In this document: one piece after another, positions 1-5,533 of the stretch | How positions within the stretch are numbered: position 1 is the first letter of the stretch | Layout: every line of letters begins with the position of its first letter | Source of the DNA: an uncultured Erysipelotrichaceae bacterium | GTDB lineage: Bacteria > Bacillota_I > Bacilli_A > Erysipelotrichales > Erysipelotrichaceae | NCBI GenBank assembly: GCA_934692455.1 | Contig: CAKUTY010000068.1 | Location: 1-7,297, forward strand | Direction: 5' to 3' | DNA length: 7,297 bases | The notes under the pieces: model-generated | What the model was told of the DNA's origin: nothing | Database searches by the model: none | What the model saw: the letters and a program-made list of their open reading frames with translations, nothing else | Program-made: the position numbers and the translations under genes

Positions 1-402
1 GATCTTATCCATCGCATAATAAGGATTAGTTGCATATTCTTCTTGCATAACAAGGCCTAATAAGTTAACTACACAAATCTTCTTGCCCTTACATTTAAAG
101 ATACGATAACCCTTACCTAAACCATTAATATGATTGTATGGACAAACTAACTTATTCATCTCATCTAAGTGATCAATAATCTCTTTCTTAGAAAAAGTAT
201 GATTTCCCATTGTAATACAATCAATACCATAAGACATGAATTCATTATAGATTTTAATAGTTAGGCCCTTACCATGAGCAGCATTTTCACCATTAACAAT
301 AATAAAATCAGGTTGATATTTGTCTTTCAATGAAGGCAAAAAGTCGCGAATTACTTCGCGACCTCTTTTACCAACAATGTCTCCTAAAAATAAAATCCTC
401 AT
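1..402 (-). CDS. ymdB: YmdB-family metallophosphoesterase, 5' half only (cut by left window edge)
   Basis: Translating from the ATG at 402-400 gives 134 in-frame residues that run off the window edge. The family is usually about 260 residues, so roughly half is visible. The protein begins MRILFLGDIVG and continues with NGENAAHGKGLT and ITMGNHTFSKKEI. These are the calcineurin-like metal-binding blocks of the YmdB/TIGR00282 family: Asp8, Glu39, Asn40, Asn67 and His68 are present, while the later histidines lie outside the window. Family members are binuclear-metal phosphodiesterases. In Bacillus subtilis, YmdB has been linked to cyclic-nucleotide hydrolysis and to the switch between motility and biofilm. 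The start codon shares one base with the rny stop (TAATG) and no Shine-Dalgarno is visible before it, so translation is probably coupled to rny. The rny-ymdB order is common in Bacillota and supports the call. The exact substrate in this organism is unknown. Confidence 0.93.
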   Translation of the reverse strand, partial: MRILFLGDIVGKRGREVIRDFLPSLKDKYQPDFIIVNGENAAHGKGLTIKIYNEFMSYGIDCITMGNHTFSKKEIIDHLDEMNKLVCPYNHINGLGKGYRIFKCKGKKICVVNLLGLVMQEEYATNPYYAMDKI

Positions 403-1958
403 TATTTAGCAATTTCGTTAGCACGCATCTCACGAATAACTGTAACCTTAATTTGACCAGGATAAGTTAATTCATTTTCAATACGATCCTTAATTTCTCT
501 AGCAAGCAATGTACACTTACTATCATTTACTCTATCAGGTAAAACCATAACTCTAATTTCTCTACCAGCTTGAATAGCAAATGCCTTATCAACTCCATCA
601 AAGTCATTAGCGATCTTTTCAAGATTCTCAAGTCTTTCAATATAGTTTTCCATACCCTCATATCTTGCACCAGGTCTTGCAGCACTTAAGGTATCTGCAG
701 CAGCAACAAGATAAGAAATAATACCTGTAGGTTCCTTATCACCATGGTGAGCCTCAATAGCATTTATAACTACTTCATTTTCACCATACTTCTTAGCTAA
801 TTTAGCACCAAGTTCAACGTGTGTTCCCTCTTGTTCAAAGTCAACAGCCTTACCGATATCATGTAATAAACCAGCTCTTTTAGCTAGATTTTGGTTTAAG
901 CCTAATTCAGCAGCCATCATACCAGAGAAAGCAGCAACTTCCATAGAATGCTCTAAGCCATTTTGGCCATAAGAATATCTATATCTTAATCTACCAATTA
1001 GCTTAACTAATTCCTTGTCCATTCTACCAATCTTTAGCTTGAAACAAGCCTCTTCACCATATTTCATGATGTTCTCATCCATTTCCTTAGAAACCTTATT
1101 AACTACATCCTCAATTCTACCTGGTTGAATACGACCATCTTTAATTAAGAACTCAAGTGCAAGTCTTGCAGTCTCTCTTCTAATTGGATCAAAACAAGAA
1201 ATTGTAATAGCCTCAGGAGTATCATCGATAATTAGATCAACACCAGTAGCTTGTTCAATAGCTCTGATATTTCTACCTTCTCTACCAATGATTCTACCCT
1301 TCATCTCTTCATTTGGTAATGCTACTACAGAAACTGTTCTATCAATACTCTCTTCTTGAGAATATCTTTGAATAGCAGTGGCAATAATTTGGCGAGCCTT
1401 TTCCTTAGCTCTAAGCTTTGCTTCTTCCTCTTGTTCATGGATATAGCTAGCTACCTCATTCTCCATCTTCTTTTCAACAGCTTCCATTAGTTCATCATGA
1501 GCCTCTTGTTGACTCATGTTAGAAACACGCTCCAAAAGCGCAATTTGACCATCAATCCTAGATTGAAGTTCAGCTTCCATTCTATTTAATTGGGCAGTCT
1601 TGTCATCAACTTTCTTTAGCTTTTGATCAAGACTCTTTTCCTTAGCATTCAAATTCTCATCACGAAAATTTAGAGAATCCTCTCTTCTAAGGATCTTAGC
1701 TTCTTGATCTTGCAATTCTGATTTTCTTTCTTTAATTTCTTTCTCAGCTTGAAGTTTCAATTCATAAGCTTGCGTCTTGCTATCTAAAACAGCTTGTTTT
1801 AAAGTGTTCTTAGCTTGTTGCGCAGCCTCTTCTAAGACTTTCTTAGCCTCATCATTAGCCTTATTTAAATGTGACTTGTTCACAAAGAACATAATCACAA
1901 CGCCAATAATTAGACCAATAACTCCAAATAAAACGGAAGCAAAGTTAAATTCTGTCAT
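402..1958 (-). CDS. rny: RNase Y, membrane-anchored endoribonuclease
   Basis: The 518-residue product matches the usual length of RNase Y (about 520), the main endonuclease that starts mRNA decay in many Gram-positive bacteria. In order it has: a membrane anchor at about residues 7-26 (Ile/Gly/Val-rich, followed by Asn-Lys); a long charged coiled coil at about 30-195, rich in Glu, Lys and Gln; a KH RNA-binding domain at about 208-270 with the GRIIGREGRNIRAIE signature, GREG at 225-228; and an HD domain at about 335-430 with the catalytic pair His366-Asp367 in LLHDIGK, plus His337 and EAHHGD near 402-407. The ATG is preceded by AGGAGGA with 5 bases of spacing. The protein should act at the inner face of the membrane, cutting single-stranded AU-rich RNA. 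It is the first gene of an rny-ymdB operon with its own promoter. No missing catalytic residue or frameshift is seen. Confidence 0.97.
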   Translation of the reverse strand: MTEFNFASVLFGVIGLIIGVVIMFFVNKSHLNKANDEAKKVLEEAAQQAKNTLKQAVLDSKTQAYELKLQAEKEIKERKSELQDQEAKILRREDSLNFRDENLNAKEKSLDQKLKKVDDKTAQLNRMEAELQSRIDGQIALLERVSNMSQQEAHDELMEAVEKKMENEVASYIHEQEEEAKLRAKEKARQIIATAIQRYSQEESIDRTVSVVALPNEEMKGRIIGREGRNIRAIEQATGVDLIIDDTPEAITISCFDPIRRETARLALEFLIKDGRIQPGRIEDVVNKVSKEMDENIMKYGEEACFKLKIGRMDKELVKLIGRLRYRYSYGQNGLEHSMEVAAFSGMMAAELGLNQNLAKRAGLLHDIGKAVDFEQEGTHVELGAKLAKKYGENEVVINAIEAHHGDKEPTGIISYLVAAADTLSAARPGARYEGMENYIERLENLEKIANDFDGVDKAFAIQAGREIRVMVLPDRVNDSKCTLLAREIKDRIENELTYPGQIKVTVIREMRANEIAK

Positions 1959-1963
1959 AACTT

Positions 1964-1970
1964 TCCTCCT
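1964..1970 (-). promoter_or_regulatory. rny ribosome binding site
   Basis: The minus strand reads AGGAGGA, five bases before the rny ATG at 1958-1956. This is a near-perfect match to the anti-Shine-Dalgarno sequence and fixes the rny start. Confidence 0.9.
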
Positions 1971-2004
1971 ATTACTTTATTAATCGTGGAATAAATCCTT
2001 AATA

Positions 2005-2033
2005 ATTATAAGATAATTGACAAATTTTCACAA
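2005..2033 (-). promoter_or_regulatory. Predicted sigma-A promoter of rny-ymdB
   Basis: On the minus strand a consensus -10 box TATAAT (2010-2005) lies 17 bp downstream of TTGTGA (2033-2028), a 4/6 match to TTGACA. The predicted transcript would start near 1998, giving a leader of about 40 bases that contains the rny ribosome binding site. The call rests on sequence match only. Confidence 0.6.
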
Positions 2034-2064
2034 TGGAGATTTTCTACCTCTACACTTATGCTAC

Positions 2065-2138
2065 TTTTCCAACCATATTTATGACGTTTTTGTATGATTT
2101 TCCAACCTAAAATCAGGTATTTTTGTTACTTTTCCAAC
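2065..2138. repeat. Three spaced copies of TTTTCCAAC (minus strand GTTGGAAAA)
   Basis: Exact 9-bp copies start at 2065, 2098 and 2130, so they are 33 and 32 bp apart, close to three helical turns. Two copies extend to ACTTTTCCAAC, and the last two share an upstream TTTTTGT. Weaker half-matches start at 2040 (TTTTCTACC) and 2155 (TTTTCA), each 25 bp outside the triplet. The array lies upstream of both the rny promoter and the antitoxin promoter. It could be a tandem protein-binding site on one face of the helix, or a fragment of a dispersed intergenic repeat. The sequence alone does not decide between these. Confidence 0.6.
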
Positions 2139-2207
2139 TTTTATGCCATGTTATTTTTCAAAATAAACTTATAAAATTTTTTATTATTATAATCATACAA
2201 GATAGTA

Positions 2208-2248
2208 ATATAGTTATTATAATGACATTGTGTTGAAAATGACTATAT
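2208..2248. promoter_or_regulatory. Candidate antitoxin operator, imperfect inverted repeat
   Basis: ATATAGTTAT (2208-2217) and ATGACTATAT (2239-2248) form an inverted repeat matching at 9 of 10 positions, with 21 bp between the arms. The arms bracket a candidate -35 box, and the right arm runs into a candidate -10 box. DinJ/RelB antitoxins bind inverted repeats at their own promoters through a ribbon-helix-helix domain, which makes this a reasonable operator. In such AT-rich DNA a repeat of this size could also arise by chance. Confidence 0.35.
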
Positions 2249-2261
2249 ATTCTTATAAAAT
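2222..2261 (+). promoter_or_regulatory. Promoter region of the toxin-antitoxin operon (two candidate box pairs)
   Basis: Two overlapping pairs fit a sigma-A promoter. The first is ATGACA (2222-2227) with TATATT (2246-2251), 18 bp apart, each 5/6 to consensus, giving a leader of about 24 bases. The second is TTGAAA (2233-2238) with TAAAAT (2256-2261), 17 bp apart, also 5/6 each, but its transcript would begin almost at the ribosome binding site. I favour the first for leader length, but cannot choose firmly. Confidence 0.5.
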
Positions 2262-2267
2262 AATTAC

Positions 2268-2274
2268 AGGAGGA
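2268..2274 (+). promoter_or_regulatory. Antitoxin ribosome binding site
   Basis: AGGAGGA lies seven bases before the ATG at 2282. This is a strong site at ideal spacing. The toxin has only a weak purine stretch before its own start, so strong antitoxin translation with coupled toxin translation would favour antitoxin excess. Confidence 0.85.
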
Positions 2275-2281
2275 AGAAACA

Positions 2282-2554
2282 ATGAATACAACATATTTAA
2301 ATATAAGAACTGATAAAACAGTAAAAGAACAAGCAGAAGATATTTTCAATCAACTTGGTTTGAATATGACGACAGCAATTAATATGTTTTTAAGAACTAC
2401 AATTAGAGAAAACGGAATTCCCTTCGAACTTAAATTAGATACACCAAACAAAGAAACAATCGAAGCCATCGAAGAAGGTAGAAGAATGTTAAATGATCCT
2501 ACTACCCCTAAATATTCAAACATGGAAGATCTTAAGAAAGCACTAGAAGAATGA
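2282..2554 (+). CDS. dinJ: Type II antitoxin, RelB/DinJ family
   Basis: The 90-residue protein has the layout of a DinJ/RelB antitoxin. Residues 2-9 (NTTYLNIR) form the DNA-binding beta strand, and two predicted helices at about 12-25 (KTVKEQAEDIFNQLG) and 28-44 (NMTTAINMFLRTTIREN) complete a ribbon-helix-helix fold. GIPFELKLDTPNKET is a typical linker after that fold. The acidic, helical C-terminus (about 58-90) should wrap and neutralise the toxin. The dimer is expected to repress its own promoter, with toxin as co-repressor, and to be degraded by stress proteases. The gene overlaps the toxin gene by four bases (ATGA at 2551-2554). Identification rests on both sequence pattern and partner. 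The gene sits alone on the plus strand between two minus-strand core operons, which suggests later acquisition. Confidence 0.92.
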   Translation: MNTTYLNIRTDKTVKEQAEDIFNQLGLNMTTAINMFLRTTIRENGIPFELKLDTPNKETIEAIEEGRRMLNDPTTPKYSNMEDLKKALEE

Positions 2555-2826
2555 AGTATGATGTAGAATTCACAAATAAGTTTAAAAAAGAGCTTAAGAT
2601 TGCTAAAAAACAAAACAAAGATTTGAACAAACTATATGATGTTATTGAAAAGTTAGCAAACGGAGAAGCTTTAGATATAAAGTACAGAGACCACGAACTA
2701 GCAGGCAAATACAAAGGAACACGTGAATGTCATATAGAACCTGATTGGTTATTAGTTTATGAAATAAAAAATGAAGTATTAGTTTTGATTTTATATAGAT
2801 TAAATTCTCATTCAGAATTGTTTTAA
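2551..2826 (+). CDS. yafQ: Type II toxin, YafQ-family mRNA interferase (RelE superfamily)
   Basis: The 91-residue protein ends in the YafQ signature: RDHELAGKYKG, RECHIEPDWLLVY, then LNSHSELF at the C-terminus. The residues important in Escherichia coli YafQ have counterparts here: His48, His61, Asp65, Trp66, His87 and Phe91. The toxin therefore looks catalytically intact. YafQ toxins enter the ribosomal A site and cut mRNA within codons, stopping translation until the antitoxin is restored. The first part (residues 1-35) is Lys-rich, as expected for rRNA contact. The start ATG overlaps the antitoxin stop as ATGA with no strong ribosome binding site of its own, so translation is probably coupled. 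A separate plus-strand terminator follows. I saw no frameshift or internal stop. The codon specificity cannot be read from sequence. Confidence 0.95.
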   Translation: MKYDVEFTNKFKKELKIAKKQNKDLNKLYDVIEKLANGEALDIKYRDHELAGKYKGTRECHIEPDWLLVYEIKNEVLVLILYRLNSHSELF

Positions 2827-2845
2827 ATATTTAAGAATTATAAGC

Positions 2846-2875
2846 AGATGCTAATGTATATAACTAGCATCTTTT
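2846..2875 (+). terminator. Terminator of the toxin-antitoxin operon
   Basis: AGATGCTA (2846-2853) pairs perfectly with TAGCATCT (2865-2872) around an 11-base loop, followed by a short T run ending at 2875. It lies 19 bases after the toxin stop. The T run is only four bases, so termination may be partial, and the loop is large. Confidence 0.6.
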
Positions 2876-2882
2876 AAAATGC

Positions 2883-2913
2883 AAAAAAAGAGACATGGCT
2901 AAGCCACATCTCT
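2883..2913 (-). terminator. Strong intrinsic terminator of the dnaK-dnaJ-clpB operon
   Basis: In minus-strand RNA, bases 2913-2903 pair with 2899-2889 as an 11-bp stem with a UUA loop, followed by a run of U to 2883 (seven counting the last stem base). Two of the pairs are G-U wobbles on this strand, and the same positions are C-A mismatches in plus-strand RNA, so the hairpin is stronger in the clpB direction. The clpB stop codon (2901-2899) is part of the hairpin, with its first two bases in the loop. Confidence 0.85.
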
Positions 2914-5454
2914 AATTACATAATCATCATTATCAACATCAACCAAGATCTTCTTACAATCCGGATTAGCGATTACAAATCTAGCTAACTTAGATTCAAC
3001 CTCTCTTTGAATATGACGCTTCATAGGTCTAGCACCAAAGTTTGGATCAAAGCCTTCCTTAGAAATCTTATCAATAGCCTTATCTGAGAATGATAATTCA
3101 ACATCATTGTCTTTCGTTCTATTAACTAATTGATTGATAAACTTCTTAGCGATATCCTTGATAACTGTTTCATTCAATGGATTAAAGATAATAATCTCAT
3201 CAATACGGTTTACAAACTCAGGCTTAAAGGCATTCTTAATAGCCATATCATATTCTTTAGCCTTCTTCTCTTTATCTGGTTCAAACGCAAACTCAGAACC
3301 CAAATTAGAAGTCATAATAATTACAGTATTCTTAAAATCAACTGTAACACCCTTAGAATCGGTAATACGACCATCATCTAGTATTTGTAACAAGATATTA
3401 AAGACATCAGGATGAGCCTTCTCAATCTCATCTAACAAGACAATTGAATAAGGTTTTCTTCTAACAGCCTCAGTCAATTGGCCACCATCTTCATAACCTA
3501 CATAGCCAGGAGGAGCGCCAATTAATCTAGACACTGAGAACTTCTCCATATATTCAGACATATCGATACGAACAATCTTGTTTTCATCATCAAACAATTG
3601 TTCGGCTAATGCCTTAGCAACCTCAGTCTTACCAACACCTGTAGGACCCAAGAACAAGAAGGAACCTATTGGTCTGTTGATATCACCAATATTAGCCTTA
3701 TTTCTCAAGATGGCATCGGTAACAAGCTTCAAGGCATCATCTTGTCCCATGACTCTTTCTTTTAAGATATCATCAAGCTTTAACAACTTATCTCTTTCAG
3801 TCTTTAATAGCTTTGTAGTCTCAATATGAGTCCACTTAGAAACAACCTTGGCAATAGCCTCTTCATCAACTACTTCTGACAACATTCTGCCATTCTTATC
3901 AGCTTCCTTAGAAGCCTTAATCTTAGCCTCTAAACTAGGAATAGTACTAAATTTTAATTCTGAAGCCTTAGCATAATCACCAGCCTGCTCAGCATTTGTA
4001 TACTCTAGCTTTGCCTTCTCTAAGTCTTCCCTTAAAGTCTTACTTTGAATTAGTTCTTTCTTCTCATCCAACCACTTAGCATGCAAAGTATTATACTTTT
4101 CATTAACTTCCTTCAAATCATCTTGAAGATCAGCTAAACGCTTCATAGCCTTCTCATCGTCTTTTTCCTTCTTCAAAGAAACCTCTTCAATCTCTAATTG
4201 TTTCTTCTTATGCTCAAGCTCATAAAGTTCAGTAGGCATAGAATCCATATCAACTCTTGTAGAAGCACAAGCCTCATCAATCAAGTCGATAGCCTTATCT
4301 GGAAGGAATCTATCTGTAATATAACGATTAGACAATACAGCTGAAGCGATAATAGCCTCATCCTTAATAGTTACACCATGGTGAGCCTCAAATCTATCCT
4401 TTAGACCTCTTAGAATTGATATAGTCTCTTCAACACTCGGTTCATCTACAGTAACCTTTTGGAAACGTCTTTCTAGTGCTGCATCCTTTTCAATATATTG
4501 TCTATATTCATCAAAAGTAGTAGCACCAATACATTTTAATTCACCACGAGCTAACATTGGCTTTAATAAATTAGCAGCATCCATCGCGCCACTGCTCTTA
4601 CCAGCACCGACAAGATTGTGAATCTCATCAATAAACATGATAACTTGACCATCTTTATCCTTAACAGCCTTTAATACTGACTTTAATCTTTCCTCAAATT
4701 CACCTTGATACTTAGCACCAGCAATCAAAGAACCTAAATCTAGTTCATATAGTTCCTTATCCTTTAAAGAAGCAGGAACATCACCATTAAAGATACGCCA
4801 TGCCAAACCTTCTACAATCGCAGTCTTACCAACACCTGGTTCACCAATAAGAACTGGATTATTCTTAGTCTTACGAGACAATATTTCAATTACTCTTCTT
4901 ATTTCCTCATCTCTACCGATGACAGGATCAATCTTACCTTCTTTGACATCAATAACTAGATTTCTACCATACTTCTCTAGTGGATTGATGTTGTTTTCAT
5001 CATTTTGATTATTGATCATAGTTGTTCCCCTTTCTTTATTAATCTTATCCATAAGATCTTTCTTATTAAATCTAATATGTTTTCTTAAAAGTTTAGTGAA
5101 AGATGAATCATTAAACAATTCAACAGCGAACAAATCTAAAGCACCCAAGTATTTATCGCCCTTTTCCTTAGAAAGTTTTAACGCCTCATTATAGCTTTCG
5201 TATAAATATCTACTAATGGAAGGATCATTTGTAGAATCATTACTAGGAAGACTATTAAGAGAATTATTAGTAACATTAACTAGTTCATTAACATCACACT
5301 TTAATTCGCTAAGAATCTTTCTAATATCATCATCATCAAGATAAGCCTTAAACATATGCTCATCACATATCTCTGGATTATGATAATCCTTACATATATT
5401 CAAAGCTTTAATTAAGATTTTCTGTAACTTTTCAGTCGTCTTCTCTAATTCCAT
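2899..5454 (-). CDS. clpB: ClpB protein disaggregase (Hsp100 AAA+ ATPase)
   Basis: The product has 851 residues, normal for ClpB. It has a divergent N-terminal substrate domain (about 1-140); the first AAA+ module with Walker A GEPGVGKT (204-211), Walker B IMFIDEIH (272-279), pore-loop Tyr249 and arginine-finger pair 329-330; a long coiled-coil middle domain (about 405-520), which separates ClpB from ClpA and ClpX; and a second AAA+ module with GPTGVGKT (603-610), IVLLDEIE (671-678) and pore loop GYVGY (650-654). ClpB hexamers thread aggregated proteins and hand them to DnaK-DnaJ, whose genes lie just upstream. I chose ATG 5454-5452 because AAAGGAG lies four bases before it. The in-frame GTG at 5472 falls within the CIRCE operator. 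An internal start at residue 146 is described separately. No ClpP-binding IGL/IGF loop context was recognised in the second module, which fits a disaggregase rather than a protease partner. Confidence 0.96.
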   Translation of the reverse strand: MELEKTTEKLQKILIKALNICKDYHNPEICDEHMFKAYLDDDDIRKILSELKCDVNELVNVTNNSLNSLPSNDSTNDPSISRYLYESYNEALKLSKEKGDKYLGALDLFAVELFNDSSFTKLLRKHIRFNKKDLMDKINKERGTTMINNQNDENNINPLEKYGRNLVIDVKEGKIDPVIGRDEEIRRVIEILSRKTKNNPVLIGEPGVGKTAIVEGLAWRIFNGDVPASLKDKELYELDLGSLIAGAKYQGEFEERLKSVLKAVKDKDGQVIMFIDEIHNLVGAGKSSGAMDAANLLKPMLARGELKCIGATTFDEYRQYIEKDAALERRFQKVTVDEPSVEETISILRGLKDRFEAHHGVTIKDEAIIASAVLSNRYITDRFLPDKAIDLIDEACASTRVDMDSMPTELYELEHKKKQLEIEEVSLKKEKDDEKAMKRLADLQDDLKEVNEKYNTLHAKWLDEKKELIQSKTLREDLEKAKLEYTNAEQAGDYAKASELKFSTIPSLEAKIKASKEADKNGRMLSEVVDEEAIAKVVSKWTHIETTKLLKTERDKLLKLDDILKERVMGQDDALKLVTDAILRNKANIGDINRPIGSFLFLGPTGVGKTEVAKALAEQLFDDENKIVRIDMSEYMEKFSVSRLIGAPPGYVGYEDGGQLTEAVRRKPYSIVLLDEIEKAHPDVFNILLQILDDGRITDSKGVTVDFKNTVIIMTSNLGSEFAFEPDKEKKAKEYDMAIKNAFKPEFVNRIDEIIIFNPLNETVIKDIAKKFINQLVNRTKDNDVELSFSDKAIDKISKEGFDPNFGARPMKRHIQREVESKLARFVIANPDCKKILVDVDNDDYVIRDVA
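5017..5033 (-). promoter_or_regulatory. Possible internal translation start for an N-terminally truncated ClpB
   Basis: Within clpB the minus strand has AAAGGGG (5033-5027), seven bases and then an in-frame ATG (5019-5017, Met146 of the 851-residue form). The site is at the junction between the N-terminal domain and the first AAA+ module. Escherichia coli ClpB also makes a short form from an internal start near residue 149. Initiation here would give a 706-residue protein lacking the N-domain. Use of the site is an inference. Confidence 0.5.
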
Positions 5455-5458
5455 AATT

Positions 5459-5465
5459 CTCCTTT
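5459..5465 (-). promoter_or_regulatory. clpB ribosome binding site, which decides the start
   Basis: The minus strand reads AAAGGAG and then AATT before ATG 5454-5452. The four-base spacing is slightly short. It supports the ATG over the upstream in-frame GTG at 5472, which has no such site and lies inside the CIRCE element. Confidence 0.8.
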
Positions 5466-5492
5466 CTAGCACTTTAACTACTAGAGTGCTAA
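5466..5492 (-). promoter_or_regulatory. CIRCE element (HrcA operator) in front of clpB
   Basis: The minus strand reads TTAGCACTC, nine bases, then AAGTGCTAG. The CIRCE consensus is TTAGCACTC-N9-GAGTGCTAA, so the left arm is perfect and the right arm matches 7 of 9. HrcA binds this operator and represses chaperone genes until heat stress titrates GroE. It lies right against the clpB ribosome binding site, so it is probably in the transcribed leader, where it could also fold as a hairpin. I found no CtsR-type tandem heptad and no convincing -10/-35 pair in this gap. Confidence 0.88.
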
Positions 5493-5503
5493 TACACCTT
5501 ATT

Positions 5504-5533
5504 TTTAAAGTAAGGAATTACCCTTACTTAAAA
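5504..5533 (-). other. Hairpin across the dnaJ stop codon, without a U tract
   Basis: On the minus strand AAGTAAGG (5529-5522) pairs perfectly with CCTTACTT (5515-5508) around a six-base loop. One mismatch and three further T-A pairs extend the stem. The dnaJ TAA lies in the first arm. No U run follows, so it is not a classic terminator. It may act as a partial terminator, as 3'-end protection for dnaJ mRNA, or as a spacer before the CIRCE region. Confidence 0.55.

Larger units (their letters stand above)
1959..2281. other. 323-bp divergent spacer between rny and the antitoxin gene
   Basis: This very AT-rich spacer has no supportable gene. From left to right it holds the rny ribosome binding site and promoter (1964-2033), three spaced copies of TTTTCCAAC (2065-2138), an A/T-only stretch near 2140-2230 with two TTATTATAAT copies 30 bp apart, and the antitoxin promoter, possible operator and ribosome binding site (2208-2274). 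One minus-strand frame through the repeats is open for 23 codons between two TAA stops, but it has no start codon, so I do not call a gene. Confidence 0.7.

Noticed and set aside
2017..2022. Perfect TTGACA box on the plus strand
   Set aside because: At 16-18 bp downstream there is no sequence resembling TATAAT, and no plus-strand gene starts within 200 bp.
2065..2138. Remnant CRISPR array
   Set aside because: The repeated unit is only about 9-11 bp, is not flanked by cas genes, and the intervals are too short to be a repeat plus a spacer of normal size.
2071..2146. Small minus-strand peptide through the repeat region
   Set aside because: The frame is open for 23 codons between two TAA stops but has no start codon or ribosome binding site; the only ATG nearby reads ATG-GCA-TAA in another frame.
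2184..2223. Two copies of TTATTATAAT 30 bp apart
   Set aside because: The region is almost pure A and T, where such matches are expected by chance, and neither TATAAT has a convincing -35 box serving a gene.
2208..2875. A novel type of defence or stress system around the plus-strand genes
   Set aside because: Both genes fit the known DinJ-YafQ families with expected residues, order and overlap, and no further unknown gene accompanies them.
3130..3829. Plus-strand open frames opposite clpB
   Set aside because: They have no ribosome binding sites and recognisable protein logic is absent; they mirror the codon pattern of the strongly supported clpB frame.
5455..5472. Upstream GTG start for clpB adding six residues
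   Set aside because: The GTG lies within the CIRCE right arm and has no ribosome binding site, and the extra codons cover the AAAGGAG that serves the ATG at 5454.
5489..5517. clpB promoter with -10 TATTAG and -35 TTCCTT
   Set aside because: The -35 box matches only 2 of 6 positions; other pairs tried in this gap and in the end of dnaJ are equally weak, so no promoter is called.
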